Origin: Candidatus Melainabacteria bacterium
GTDB taxonomy: Bacteria > Cyanobacteriota > Vampirovibrionia > Obscuribacterales > Obscuribacteraceae
Reading direction: 5' to 3'
Length of the DNA: 64,000 bases
Assembly: GCA_017307165.1 (NCBI GenBank)
Contig: JAFKGK010000004.1
Location: 358,035-422,034, forward strand
Part shown: positions 10,714 through 20,184 of the stretch, piece by piece
How positions within the stretch are numbered: position 1 is the first letter of the stretch
How the letters are laid out: each line of letters begins with the position of its first letter
Translations under genes and position numbers: made by a program
The notes under the pieces: model-generated
Told to the model about the DNA's origin: nothing
The model's database searches: none
What the model saw: the letters and a program-made list of their open reading frames with translations, nothing else

Positions 10714-11283
10714 TTATCCCAGACAAGCCAGTATCTGAGCGGTTTTGCGGACTCTACCCATTTTTGGAAAAATCACATTGAAGGCAAACTCATGCGCAGC
10801 TTGATCGATACTAGAGCAGGCGTCTTCAACGACTATTGTCGCAAAACCAAGGCCAGCAGCGGCTCGCGCGGTAGACTCTACTCCAAAATTGGTGGCTATA
10901 CCGCAAACAATTACTGTCTCTATATTTTTTTCTTTCAATTTGGCTTCGAGATTGGTACCAAAAAATGCCCCCCACTGATTTTTTATTATCTCTATATCTT
11001 GTGGCTGCGGCGAGAGCTCGGGGATCAGTTGAGAAGCCTCGGGCGGTGGCGGCGGAGCATCTGGATCTCGCAATGGCTTATCGCAAGGCAACCTGAGCAT
11101 ATGGGCCAGATCGACATGGACCGGCACGATCGTACCTTGTGCTTTGCGCATGGCAGAGACCATGGCAAGGCTATTATCTATGACTTGCCTGGTCGAATGC
11201 GGTTTTGTATCAAGGGTGATGATGCCTTTTTGCAGGTCAACTACTATCAAGGCGCATTTGGCGGCCTCGAGACTTAAACTCAT
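10714..11283 (-). CDS. Isochorismatase-family hydrolase lacking the nucleophile Cys
   Basis: 189 residues with the isochorismatase/cysteine-hydrolase fold. VVDLQKG holds the conserved Asp (D16), K101 is the probable second triad residue, and the signature is GIATNFGVESTAR. In nicotinamidase-type enzymes a Cys sits where this protein has G134. Isochorismatases such as EntB and PhzD also lack that Cys, so an isochorismatase-like vinyl-ether hydrolase fits better than an amidase. A good ribosome site (GAGGAGC) precedes the ATG. It starts 34 bases after the large scaffold gene on the same strand. The substrate is not known and no siderophore or phenazine genes are nearby. Confidence 0.85.
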   Translation of the reverse strand: MSLSLEAAKCALIVVDLQKGIITLDTKPHSTRQVIDNSLAMVSAMRKAQGTIVPVHVDLAHMLRLPCDKPLRDPDAPPPPPEASQLIPELSPQPQDIEIIKNQWGAFFGTNLEAKLKEKNIETVIVCGIATNFGVESTARAAAGLGFATIVVEDACSSIDQAAHEFAFNVIFPKMGRVRKTAQILACLG

Positions 11284-11317
11284 GCTTATGCTCCTCAGTT
11301 TTGTTTAGGCTTAAGGC

Positions 11318-14300
11318 TCAGGCCTTGCCGAGCAAGACTTTGGCCCGCATATAATGCTTTTCGGCTTCTTCGAGGCGCCCAAGCTTTTTAAGGAGTTTGG
11401 CATAATCACGCAGACTATCTGCCAACTCGACACTATTGGGTCCCAGATGCGATTCGCGGAGCTGCAATGCCTTGCTCAGCAAGGGCTCGGCCTTATCAAA
11501 GACTCCTTGTTGAAACTGCAGACCAGCCAGGCTGGTGAGGTTTTCGGCAAGCTTCAGCGGGTCCGGCTTTTCGGCAACCTCCAGGATGTCCACGGCTCTC
11601 TGGATCATTGGCTCAGCCTCAGCAAAATTGCCCTGTACGCACATGACTCCAGCAAGATTGTTGAGATCATCGACCAGGTCTACGTGGTTTGGGCCAAGCT
11701 CGCCCTGTCTCCAGGAGAGGATTCGTTCGTAGGCTTTTTGTGCTTCAGGAAAGTTTTCAGCTTCGTAGTGCATTTCGGCCATCTTGGTCAAAGCCCCACC
11801 CATCGCGGCCATTTGAGCGGCTTTGGCTTGAGTGACCTCTGCATCATTGAGTCGAGGGAGACGAGTACTGGTGGCCTGGGGAGTTGCGGCAACACCTGTG
11901 GCAGCCTCGATCTGACGAGCAAGAGCCATTGGATCAAATGGATCTGGGGTGGGTGCGGGAGCTGGAGCTGCTGGAGCCGGGGCGGATGAAGCAGCTGGAG
12001 CTACTGGAGCCGGGGCGGCTGAAGCAGCTGGAGCTACTGGAGCTGGGGCAGCTGGAGCTATGGGAGTTGGCGCTGCTGGAGCCACTGGAGCTGGGGTGGT
12101 TGAAGCTACGGGAGCTGGAGCTGCCGGCGCAGGTGGAGCTGCCAGCTCAGGGGCTGGGGCTGCCGGCGCAGCTGGAGTCTCTTGCGAAGCAGAGCCGAGA
12201 CCAGAAAAGAGCGAACGTAGATCGACATCGTCGTTGACGATAGGATCGGGACTTGCAGCAGCGGGAGCAGTCGCTACAGGCAACACAGGCTCAGGCGAGG
12301 GCACCGCTGGTGGTGCAACAACAATATTATCTTGAGCAGTTTGATCTGCTTGTGCTTCTTGTTCTGTTTGTGCTGCTTGCAATGCTTGCACAGGTTGAGC
12401 GGTTTGCGGATCTTGAGTCTCAGCAGCTTGCATACTACCCAGGAGGCTCGAGAGTATAGCATCGCCTGGCTCAGGCAGTGCTGCCTCCTCCGCCATTTGG
12501 GCGGCCTGAGCCGCTTGGGCTTTTTTGGCGATCGAGTCGGCCACTATGTCTTCGACTTCGCTTTCTGTGATGCGCTTAAATACTGCTGTATTTTCAAAGG
12601 ATTCGGGACGCTCTGCAGCGGCCTCTTGTTCGATACGCTGTATTTCTTCGCGTGGCCCCTGAGAAAGAGAAGCCAGCAAGGCCTCGGCCTGAGAAGCCGT
12701 TTGCGAGCTGCGAGCGACGGCTTCCTCGCTATCGGAGCCGTGCTCGGCAAGACCAAAGAGACTGAGCAGATCGCTGGGCTTTTGTTCGTCGGCGATTGTC
12801 TCGTCAATCTGTATAGAAGCAGATTGAACTACAACGCCCAGGTCGAGCTCTTCCACGACTGCGAGTTCTTCTGCTTTGACTGGTGGTCGGTCTTCGTATT
12901 TGAGCTCAAAGTCGGAGCCAGGCGATAGCACCTCGGCTCTCGCTGCAGCATCGATACTCTGCTTTTGCTCGACAAGAGAATCGCTTCCTTCGAGCTGCTG
13001 GAACAAATTGGAAAGAGGAATCTCGTGCTGAGTAGCAAGATCGGCCTGAGGAGCAAGTTCTACTTGTATAGCATCTTGTATAGAATCTCCGCTGTCTACA
13101 CCGGCGCTTTCGCCAAATGAAGCCAGGAGAGAAGATAGAGGCGGACTCGCCTCGCCTTGTTCGGGGCTGTCGGACTTGGTCCAGCCGAGATCGATGAGAG
13201 CTTGCTCAAAAGTCAGGTTGATCGCCCGTCCCTTGTTGATGCAATGATCAAGCACCTGGGCGGCTTGCTCGGGTGTAAAGTCACCACGATCGATGTGGTG
13301 CTGGCAGTCGATGACGGCTTGTGTACCGACTTGAGAGAGAAAACCAGTAGTGCGCAAAAGATCAGTCAGTACCAGAGGATTGGAGCGCGCCAGAGCAAAA
13401 GCACGATCGATGTCCTCGGTGGAGACGACATTGGCGGAGATCAAGAGCCGTTCGATATCGGTGATGACTGGGGTAGAAGCATTTGTGGCCGCAGCCATGC
13501 GCGTCTGGGAAGCACGATGAGCGACACCACCAGCGATATCGCCAGCACCAGCGCTTGCATCCGGTGCACCAGCATTACTTGCATCAGACCGACTCGCATG
13601 CTGCATGGCTTTGCGAAACTCTTCGGCGAGAGGATCGGCTCCATTGCCGGCCTTGTCCTGATCGGTATTTACTGCTATTTCATCCTGATGCGACAGCATG
13701 CTCTCGCTGCCAGAAACGGCAGCCATCAAACTCTCCAGCGAAGGCGCGGAATCAGTGCTGAGGACGCTAGGATCGCCGGCAGCAGGTGCCTTATTGGGCA
13801 CATAGGTGCCATTGATGCGATCCATGACCTCGGGGAGGATCACGCCGGTAGACTGCATCTCTTTGAGAGCTGCACCTGCTTGATCTCGATTGAGCCTGCC
13901 TTCTTCGGCCATGGCCTGCACGGCCAGAGCAATATTGAGCATGTCGGGAGAGACATAGCCCTGGTCGACCATGACCTCGCCTATAGGGCGCTCTGTCATC
14001 AGGCCGAGCTCCAGACAACTCATCACATCGGTCTCTGTGATCAGTCCGGCAACTACCAGCAATTCGCCGAGCCTGAGCTGCTTTTGAGACGGCGAACGCA
14101 TGAGCGTAGGTGTAGTGAAGTCGCCTGCAGCATTGACCGACCCAAGCTTGGCGGCCTCGGCGCGCAAGGCATCGATAGCCTCGGCACGAGTCATCATGCC
14201 GTCGCGTACTCGCACCTGCAGCTCGAGCGCAAAACGCAAGAGACCATCGGGCAAAGAGCCATTGAGTACGAGTATGCGACCGAGAGGCAGCCCTGTTGCA

Positions 14301-14728
14301 AGGCAGCGGCCCATGGCCTGATTAAAATTTTCCTTTGTTATGATGCGTGCCTCGAGCAGCATCTCGCCTAGCTTATTGGTCTGGCTGTTGGCCTGCTGTC
14401 CGATCGCCAGCTCCTCGCGTACCAGCTCCTCAAATGTCGCTCCGGTCTTGACCGCAATCTTGAGGCAGCGAGCCGCCTGATTGATGTCCACGACCTTGTC
14501 GCGCATCATCGACTGCGCATCGACGGCGGCCTGCAGGTCGCGCTGCTTGATAAAGCCGGACATGACGAGCATCTGACCGATATGCAAGTGCTTGGTGCCT
14601 GCCAGTCGGGCCGTGTCATCAAGCTGCTTTTGCGAGATAATGCCCGCTTTGACGAAGAGCTCACCAATCAAGATGTCGGTGGGGTAGCTACGGGTCGTAG
14701 CGTTCTTCTTTAGAAAATTAAATGACAC
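11318..14728 (-). CDS. Large scaffold protein: three MshEN-like repeats, Pro/Ala linker, TPR domain
   Basis: 1136 residues with no signal peptide. Residues about 20-300 hold three diverged copies of a roughly 120-residue unit of the type GELLVxAGLIT-x-L-x-LGxxLVxxG-x-ALxxQ, resembling the MshEN/GspE N-terminal c-di-GMP-binding or pilus-ATPase domain. An acidic, Gln/Ala-rich, disordered middle follows, then a Pro/Ala linker (AAPAPVAPA-type) near 860-930. The C-terminus has about three kinesin-light-chain-like TPRs, with LNNLAGVMCVQGNFAEAEP as the clearest. The layout suggests a cytoplasmic adaptor. It diverges from a response-regulator gene. The function is unknown; a link to c-di-GMP or pili is inference from the repeats only. 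Confidence 0.75.
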   Translation of the reverse strand: MSFNFLKKNATTRSYPTDILIGELFVKAGIISQKQLDDTARLAGTKHLHIGQMLVMSGFIKQRDLQAAVDAQSMMRDKVVDINQAARCLKIAVKTGATFEELVREELAIGQQANSQTNKLGEMLLEARIITKENFNQAMGRCLATGLPLGRILVLNGSLPDGLLRFALELQVRVRDGMMTRAEAIDALRAEAAKLGSVNAAGDFTTPTLMRSPSQKQLRLGELLVVAGLITETDVMSCLELGLMTERPIGEVMVDQGYVSPDMLNIALAVQAMAEEGRLNRDQAGAALKEMQSTGVILPEVMDRINGTYVPNKAPAAGDPSVLSTDSAPSLESLMAAVSGSESMLSHQDEIAVNTDQDKAGNGADPLAEEFRKAMQHASRSDASNAGAPDASAGAGDIAGGVAHRASQTRMAAATNASTPVITDIERLLISANVVSTEDIDRAFALARSNPLVLTDLLRTTGFLSQVGTQAVIDCQHHIDRGDFTPEQAAQVLDHCINKGRAINLTFEQALIDLGWTKSDSPEQGEASPPLSSLLASFGESAGVDSGDSIQDAIQVELAPQADLATQHEIPLSNLFQQLEGSDSLVEQKQSIDAAARAEVLSPGSDFELKYEDRPPVKAEELAVVEELDLGVVVQSASIQIDETIADEQKPSDLLSLFGLAEHGSDSEEAVARSSQTASQAEALLASLSQGPREEIQRIEQEAAAERPESFENTAVFKRITESEVEDIVADSIAKKAQAAQAAQMAEEAALPEPGDAILSSLLGSMQAAETQDPQTAQPVQALQAAQTEQEAQADQTAQDNIVVAPPAVPSPEPVLPVATAPAAASPDPIVNDDVDLRSLFSGLGSASQETPAAPAAPAPELAAPPAPAAPAPVASTTPAPVAPAAPTPIAPAAPAPVAPAASAAPAPVAPAASSAPAPAAPAPAPTPDPFDPMALARQIEAATGVAATPQATSTRLPRLNDAEVTQAKAAQMAAMGGALTKMAEMHYEAENFPEAQKAYERILSWRQGELGPNHVDLVDDLNNLAGVMCVQGNFAEAEPMIQRAVDILEVAEKPDPLKLAENLTSLAGLQFQQGVFDKAEPLLSKALQLRESHLGPNSVELADSLRDYAKLLKKLGRLEEAEKHYMRAKVLLGKA
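11940..12170. repeat. GGAGCT/GGGGC-type microsatellite coding the Pro/Ala linker
   Basis: Imperfect head-to-tail copies of GGAGCTACTGGAGC-like and GCTGGAGCTGGGG-like units run across this stretch, encoding the Ala/Pro-rich linker of the scaffold protein on the minus strand. Slippage here would change linker length without breaking the frame when in multiples of three. Confidence 0.7.
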
Positions 14729-14835
14729 AGTTTCCCTCGGTCAAGCGCAAGCCGTCAAACCAGATCTTGGCAGATAACTGCACAAGACCACTCTCATATA
14801 TACTTCCCCTGAGAGACCGCTCGCTAAACAATTTT

Positions 14836-15441
14836 ATGAATGAAACTAAAACGAAAATACTCATAGTCGAAGACCATCATGCCACAATGGATGGCCTTTC
14901 GATGGGTATCGGCGCGCATCAATATATGGACGTGGTCGGGACGGCCATGACCAGCGACGAAGGTCTTGCCCAGGCAGCCAGCTGCAAGCCGGATGTAATA
15001 GTGCTCGACCTTCATCTGCCGGGAGCCACAGGACCCCGCGCGACTATCGAGGCATTTAAGCAAGCGGCTCCAGGAGCCAGACTGATAATATTTAGCGCCG
15101 AGGCCAGGATGGCCCTGATTCAGTCAGTCACTGACATGGGCGTGGCGGCCTACTTGCTCAAATCCGAGCGTGTCGCCAAGGTGATCGAGACGATCCAGAG
15201 AGTAATGGCAGGAGAAAAAGGCATCATCTCCGAGAGCGTGCCCCAGGTATTTAAAAAGATTACCCGGGCAGAAATGGAAGTATTGAGCATGCTGGCCCGG
15301 GGGATGAAATATCAAGAGATCGCGGATCAACGCATGACCTCGATGGCTACCGTGCGCAAGCAATGCGAGACATTGGAGCTCAAGCTCAACCTGGCCTCGC
15401 GAGAGCAACTGATCGCCTGGGCAGTCGAAAATGGGTTTTAA
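14836..15441 (+). CDS. NarL/FixJ-type response regulator
   Basis: 201 residues from ATG 14836 (MNETKTK); a longer frame from 14722 adds an unlikely leader. The receiver domain has acidic residues E12/D13, phospho-acceptor D58 in VIVLDLHLPG, and the conserved Lys in YLLKSER. The C-terminal LuxR-type helix-turn-helix runs from ITRAEMEVLSMLARG through ATVRKQCETLELKL. It is followed 8 bases later by a histidine kinase gene, so the two form a cognate pair. Targets are unknown; the operon's own third gene is a candidate. Confidence 0.9.
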   Translation: MNETKTKILIVEDHHATMDGLSMGIGAHQYMDVVGTAMTSDEGLAQAASCKPDVIVLDLHLPGATGPRATIEAFKQAAPGARLIIFSAEARMALIQSVTDMGVAAYLLKSERVAKVIETIQRVMAGEKGIISESVPQVFKKITRAEMEVLSMLARGMKYQEIADQRMTSMATVRKQCETLELKLNLASREQLIAWAVENGF

Positions 15442-15449
15442 ATAGAGCC

Positions 15450-16781
15450 ATGCCTGATTTTTTACATCAGTTTTTTGTGCGCGAGAGTCGTGATCGCCAG
15501 GATCAGACTCTGATAAATCAGGATCAAGATAAAGATATCGACGAGCTCAAGTCTCGTCTCGACGAGATCTCGCAGCAGCTCGCCATGGCCGTCCGCGCGC
15601 ATGCCCTGCAATACATAGAGTCCTTGCAAAAGGCGCACCCAAGCCTACATCTAGAGATCACCACCGCGGACACTCTCATCGAAAAACAAGCGCAATCAAA
15701 AAAGTCAAAAAAATCGACGAGCCACACCTATTTCAGATTTCAAATCATCGGACGCGACAATCTGCTCTCCTTTCGCTCCGCAGGCGGCCTTCTCGAATAT
15801 TTCTCCCTGCCCATACAAGCAAGGCCAAATACGCAAAAGCAAGACCCGAGCCAGATCGCTACTTTTGCTAACGAATACGGCTCTCGGTACAAGGGATGCT
15901 TTAACTATGTCGACCTCGGCGAGGGTTTTGTCTGGCGCTTTGATAAGGGGCAGGAGCTTGATGCAGAGCAGGCCAAGCATATAATCCAGGCGCTCATTGA
16001 CGAGCTCGTCGTGGCCGAATCCAGGCATCATGCGCAAAGCCATTCGCAAACCAGCCATGGGGGCAATAGTCTGCAGGACCTCGCGGCGGCTCCTGATCCG
16101 GACCGGGCCAATTTGCTCTTTCGCCTGGTCAACCAGGAAGAAGTCCTCAAGATGAGCCTGGCACGCGATTTGCACGACAGCGTCATTGCCGACCTGATGA
16201 TGCTAAAGCGTTATCTTTCAGGAGACAAGGCGCTTTCGACCGAGGAAACCATCGAGATCATCGACGAGACTCTGGTCCAGCTGCGCGATCTGGTCAATAG
16301 CTACTCGCCCAGGCAATTGCAGGAGTGGGGCCTGCGCGTCGGCTTGCAAGACCTGCTCGATCGGCTCGGCAGGCGGACCGGCATAGCCACTAGCATGATC
16401 ATCAAAGGCGAGATGCCCTTGTTTCCTGAGTCGGTGACATTGCATATTTTTAGGATCGTCCAGGAAGCGCTCAACAATGCCGAAAAACACGCACGCGCAG
16501 CACACATAGATCTAGAGATAAAAGTAGATCGCGAGACAGCTACAAATCAAGACGGCGATCTAGACCGAGTGCTGATCACGGTCGAGGACGATGGCGAAGG
16601 CTTTGAACTGGAGCAGGACAGAGTCGGATCAGGCGCCGACAGCCTGCATCACTTTGGCATGGGCGGCATGCAAGAGCGCGTTGAGCTCATCAAATGCTTT
16701 TATCCATGCCATTTTGCCATCGAATCAAGCATCAAGCAGGGCACCAGAGTGACCCTGCAGATCCAAAAGAGGAGAGTCTAA
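15450..16781 (+). CDS. Soluble NarX-type sensor histidine kinase
   Basis: 443 residues from ATG 15450 (MPDFLHQ). There are no membrane segments, so it is cytoplasmic. An N-terminal coiled coil (about 15-65) leads into an unrecognised sensor region. The HisKA_3 dimerisation helix has the phospho-acceptor His in ARDLHDSVIADLM (about residue 246). The HATPase domain shows the N-box IVQEALNNAEKHA, VEDDGEGF and FGMGGMQER. It is cognate with the upstream NarL-type regulator. Its stop overlaps the next start (TAATG), which suggests coupled translation with the secreted TonB-C-like protein. Confidence 0.9.
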   Translation: MPDFLHQFFVRESRDRQDQTLINQDQDKDIDELKSRLDEISQQLAMAVRAHALQYIESLQKAHPSLHLEITTADTLIEKQAQSKKSKKSTSHTYFRFQIIGRDNLLSFRSAGGLLEYFSLPIQARPNTQKQDPSQIATFANEYGSRYKGCFNYVDLGEGFVWRFDKGQELDAEQAKHIIQALIDELVVAESRHHAQSHSQTSHGGNSLQDLAAAPDPDRANLLFRLVNQEEVLKMSLARDLHDSVIADLMMLKRYLSGDKALSTEETIEIIDETLVQLRDLVNSYSPRQLQEWGLRVGLQDLLDRLGRRTGIATSMIIKGEMPLFPESVTLHIFRIVQEALNNAEKHARAAHIDLEIKVDRETATNQDGDLDRVLITVEDDGEGFELEQDRVGSGADSLHHFGMGGMQERVELIKCFYPCHFAIESSIKQGTRVTLQIQKRRV

Positions 16782-17974
16782 TGGGTATTTTGCACAAGAG
16801 CCTCATCGCTGGGGCGGCAACGCTGGTTATCATTTTGCCGGCCTCTGCGACCCCTGATTACAAGGCTTATAGCCAGGCACTATCCGGTCGCATCAAGTGG
16901 GATCCGGCAGCCGAGCTCTACAAAGAAGGCGACAAGGACTCCATACGCGTCGCGTTCAAGATCGCACCCAATGGCGATGTCTCGGAGGTCAAGGCGACTG
17001 AGAGCTGCGGCAATGAGCGACTGGACGCGCTCGCCGTCGATGCCATCAAAAATCTCGGCAAACTCCCGCCCCTCCCGGCCGGTTCCAATGGCCTCGTCCT
17101 GAGTTGGGTATTTCCTCTCAAACGCGGCAACTCCTCACACGGCGTCGATCTGGGCGATTATCACAAAAAAGCCTATCAGGCCATCAATAATGCCTGGTGG
17201 GTACCTCCCGATCTCATCTACAAAAAAGTCGAGCTAAAAGTGACCATAGCAGCCGATGGCGCTATAAAGGATGTAAGTGTCCACAAATCATCCAACGATC
17301 AGACGGCCGACAAGCTAGCAGTATTGGCAGTGCGCAAAGCCTCGCCGCTGCCGCCTCTCCCTGCGGGTGTAGATGCGCCTTTTACCATCATCTACACGCT
17401 CGGCCAGACCGATATGAGCAGCAAAAACTTTTCAGTATTTAACGGCAAGACCTACGGTGCAGGCGAGGCCTACCAGACCTCGGGCGGTTCGAAGGTCTAT
17501 AACAACGACAACAAGACGCGCGGCAACGTGACCAATGCCAAAGAGCGCACGCAGGCTCGGCTGCGCATGTATGCCCTCGATGATGCCATCAAGGCGGAGA
17601 GGGAAAAGAATGGAGATGACAGTGCGGCCCTGATACAGATGCATCGCGATTATGCATTGGCCGAAAAAATAGATGAGTCCACAGCGGCCGCCATAGCCCA
17701 CGAGCGCGCGGCTTTGCAAATAGCCCAAAAGGGCGCAGCCAGCGGGACGCCTGATGCGCAAAGACTAGTCACAGCCTGCCAGGCCGACCTGGCACTGGAG
17801 CTATATAGCGTCGGTCAATACGACGAGGCCGGTCCCATGCTCGAGGCCGCCGCAAATGCCTGCGAGAGCAGCGATCCGGCGCTCTGCAAAAGGCTGCTCG
17901 AAGCCCGCGCAAAACTGCTCTACAAGCAAAACAAGATCGACCAGGCCAATGAGATCTACAAAAAGCTGAGATAA
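16781..17974 (+). CDS. Secreted protein with two TonB C-terminal-like domains and TPR-like tail
   Basis: 397 residues from ATG 16781, whose first base is the last base of the kinase stop codon. The signal peptide ends near PASATP. Two copies of a TonB-C-like unit follow: RVAFKIAPNGDVSEVK...LDALAVDAIKNLGKLPPLPAG and KVTIAADGAIKDVSV...ADKLAVLAVRKASPLPPLPAG. A helical TPR-like region forms the last 130 residues. There is no N-terminal membrane anchor or ExbB/D partner nearby, so it is unlikely to be a true energy transducer. Coupling to the two-component genes suggests regulated or sensory periplasmic work, which is inference. Confidence 0.75.
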   Translation: MGILHKSLIAGAATLVIILPASATPDYKAYSQALSGRIKWDPAAELYKEGDKDSIRVAFKIAPNGDVSEVKATESCGNERLDALAVDAIKNLGKLPPLPAGSNGLVLSWVFPLKRGNSSHGVDLGDYHKKAYQAINNAWWVPPDLIYKKVELKVTIAADGAIKDVSVHKSSNDQTADKLAVLAVRKASPLPPLPAGVDAPFTIIYTLGQTDMSSKNFSVFNGKTYGAGEAYQTSGGSKVYNNDNKTRGNVTNAKERTQARLRMYALDDAIKAEREKNGDDSAALIQMHRDYALAEKIDESTAAAIAHERAALQIAQKGAASGTPDAQRLVTACQADLALELYSVGQYDEAGPMLEAAANACESSDPALCKRLLEARAKLLYKQNKIDQANEIYKKLR

Positions 17975-17975
17975 A

Positions 17976-20150
17976 TCAGTCCAGCAACTCAAATAGAGCC
18001 ATCGAGCGCGAAGCCATGCGATAGGATTGACCAAAATCGTAGCGGGAGTTTTCCTGGCCCTCGTCAAATGTATCGAGCAAGAGATGCCAGGGCATGCCCT
18101 TTGATTTGGTCTTATCGCTTGCCGTAGGCGTCATCGGCACCACGCACACACTGCTCAGGTGTCGAGGCAGGATAAAACTAGTGCTGTCCTTAGAGCCGTT
18201 AAGCAAAAGCAAGAGCGTGTGCCCGACAATCTTTTGACCGTATTCGTCGACCTCGGTTATGCCATTGCCATCGACGAGCATGCCAAAAGTGCGGAGATCG
18301 AGGCTCTCCCATTCTTTTTCGGTCAATTCGAGTCCCTTAGGCCCAAACCACATCACATCCTTGGACGTGGCGAGACTATCGTTGATGCCGCTCAAAAATT
18401 TGCGACGGCGCAAGACCGGCTGCTGGCGCCTGATATCGCTGAGCTTTTGTACAAAGGCCAAAAACTCCTTGCCATTGTCGTCCAGGCTCCAGTCGTACCA
18501 ACTGATGTCGGAGTCCTGGCAGTAGGCATTGTTATTGCCACGCTGGGTGCGACTGAGTTCGTCGCCACCTGAGATCATCGGCACGCCTAGCGATAGCATG
18601 AGCGAAGCCATGAGATTACGCTTTTGCCGCTCACGCAGGGCCACCACGGCCGGATCGCTGCTTGGTCCTTCGACACCGCAATTCCAACTGTTGTTGTGGT
18701 TTTCGCCGTCTTTGTTATCTTCTAGATTGGCCTCGTTGTGTTTTTGGTTATAACTGACGAGATCCTGCAGGGTAAAGCCATCATGGCAGGTGACAAAATT
18801 GATCGAAGCATGCGGGCTGCGTCCTGAATGCGCATACAGATCACTGGACCCGGCCAGGCGCGTAGCCATTTCGCCGGCGAGCCCCGAACCACCAGCCCAA
18901 AAAGACCTCACTGTGTCACGGTATTTGCCATTCCATTCGGTCCAGCCCACAGGAAAATTGCCGACCTGATAGCCACCCTCGCCCAGATCCCAGGGCTCAG
19001 CGATGAGCTTGACCTTTGATATCACGGGGTCTTGAGCGATAACATCAAAAAATGAGGATAGCTTGTTGACGGCAAAGAGCTCGCGAGCGAGAGTGGACGC
19101 CAAATCAAAGCGAAAGCCATCGACATGCATCTCTTGTATCCAATAGCGCAGACTATCCATGATCATCTGGATGACGCGCGGATGCGTGACATTGAGCGTA
19201 TTGCCACAACCAGTAAAGTCATCGTAAAAGCGCGGATGCTTGAGGTTGGTACGGTAATACGAAAGGTTGTCGATGCCTCTAAAAGAAAGAGTCGGGCCCA
19301 TATGCGAGCCCTCAGCCGAATGGTTGTACACCACATCCAGTATCACTTCGAGATTGGCGGCATGCAGGGCGCGCACCATCATTTTAAATTCTCTTACAGC
19401 ATCGGTCGGTCCCTTGAGGCAAGCCAGACTGTGGTCGGGTGCAAAGTAACCGACGGTATTGTAGCCCCAATAATTTTTCAGGCCTTTCTCCACCAAAAAA
19501 CTGTCATTGAGCTTTTGATGGATGGGCATCAACTCGACCGCAGTAACACCCAGGCTCTTGAGGTGGCGGATGACAGGCTCTGTGCCGAGAGCCGCATAGG
19601 TGCCGCGCAGATGCTCGGGAACGGCAAGATTTTTAAAGGTCAGGCCCTTGGGGTGGGCCTCATAGATCACAGTTTCGTGCCAGGGCGTCCCAGGCGACGA
19701 ATCATCACCCCACGAAAAAGCCGAATCGATGACGACGCTGAGAGGGGCATAAGGAGCCGAATCCCGAGCATCAAAGGAGAGATCCTCATCCTTATCGCCT
19801 ACATTGTATCCATAAAGCGCGTCGTCCCATTTGACATCACGTACGATGGCACGTGCATAAGGGTCGACCAGCAATTTGTTGTGGTTGAAACGATGGCCTT
19901 TTTCGGGGGCATAGGGCCCGTAGACCCGGTAGCCGTAGAGCTGACCGGGTAATATGTGCGGCATATAGACGTGAAAGACATTGTTGTTGTACTCAGGCAG
20001 AACGATGCGCCGCGACTCGGTCGTGGCATCGACCGAGTCAAAGAGACAGAGCTCTATGCGGCTGGCATTTTCTGAAAAGATCGCAAAATTGACCCCGAGG
20101 CCATCCCAGGTAGCGCCCAGAGGATATGGTTGACCCGGCAATGGACGCAT
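17976..20150 (-). CDS. glgX: Glycogen debranching enzyme GlgX
   Basis: 724 residues, normal for GlgX/isoamylase-type GH13 enzymes that cut alpha-1,6 branches of limit dextrins. The N-terminal CBM48 is visible (PLGATWDGLGVNFAIFSENA). Catalytic-barrel motifs are DVVYNHSAEG, FRFDLASTLAREL (nucleophile Asp), LIAEPWDLG (acid Glu) and FVTCHDGFTL. It converges one base from the upstream TonB-C-like gene. No other glycogen gene lies in the window, so it is separated from any glg operon. Confidence 0.94.
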   Translation of the reverse strand: MRPLPGQPYPLGATWDGLGVNFAIFSENASRIELCLFDSVDATTESRRIVLPEYNNNVFHVYMPHILPGQLYGYRVYGPYAPEKGHRFNHNKLLVDPYARAIVRDVKWDDALYGYNVGDKDEDLSFDARDSAPYAPLSVVIDSAFSWGDDSSPGTPWHETVIYEAHPKGLTFKNLAVPEHLRGTYAALGTEPVIRHLKSLGVTAVELMPIHQKLNDSFLVEKGLKNYWGYNTVGYFAPDHSLACLKGPTDAVREFKMMVRALHAANLEVILDVVYNHSAEGSHMGPTLSFRGIDNLSYYRTNLKHPRFYDDFTGCGNTLNVTHPRVIQMIMDSLRYWIQEMHVDGFRFDLASTLARELFAVNKLSSFFDVIAQDPVISKVKLIAEPWDLGEGGYQVGNFPVGWTEWNGKYRDTVRSFWAGGSGLAGEMATRLAGSSDLYAHSGRSPHASINFVTCHDGFTLQDLVSYNQKHNEANLEDNKDGENHNNSWNCGVEGPSSDPAVVALRERQKRNLMASLMLSLGVPMISGGDELSRTQRGNNNAYCQDSDISWYDWSLDDNGKEFLAFVQKLSDIRRQQPVLRRRKFLSGINDSLATSKDVMWFGPKGLELTEKEWESLDLRTFGMLVDGNGITEVDEYGQKIVGHTLLLLLNGSKDSTSFILPRHLSSVCVVPMTPTASDKTKSKGMPWHLLLDTFDEGQENSRYDFGQSYRMASRSMALFELLD

Positions 20151-20184
20151 ATTGATACCTTTCAGCTAGACAAAAGACGAGGGC

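Noticed and set aside
13157..14371. 404-codon plus-strand frame opposite the scaffold gene
   Set aside because: Shadow of the 1136-residue gene; His/Arg/Ile-rich composition and no domain pattern.
16781..17974. True TonB energy transducer
   Set aside because: It has a cleaved signal peptide instead of a membrane anchor, no Pro-rich stalk and no ExbB/ExbD genes nearby.
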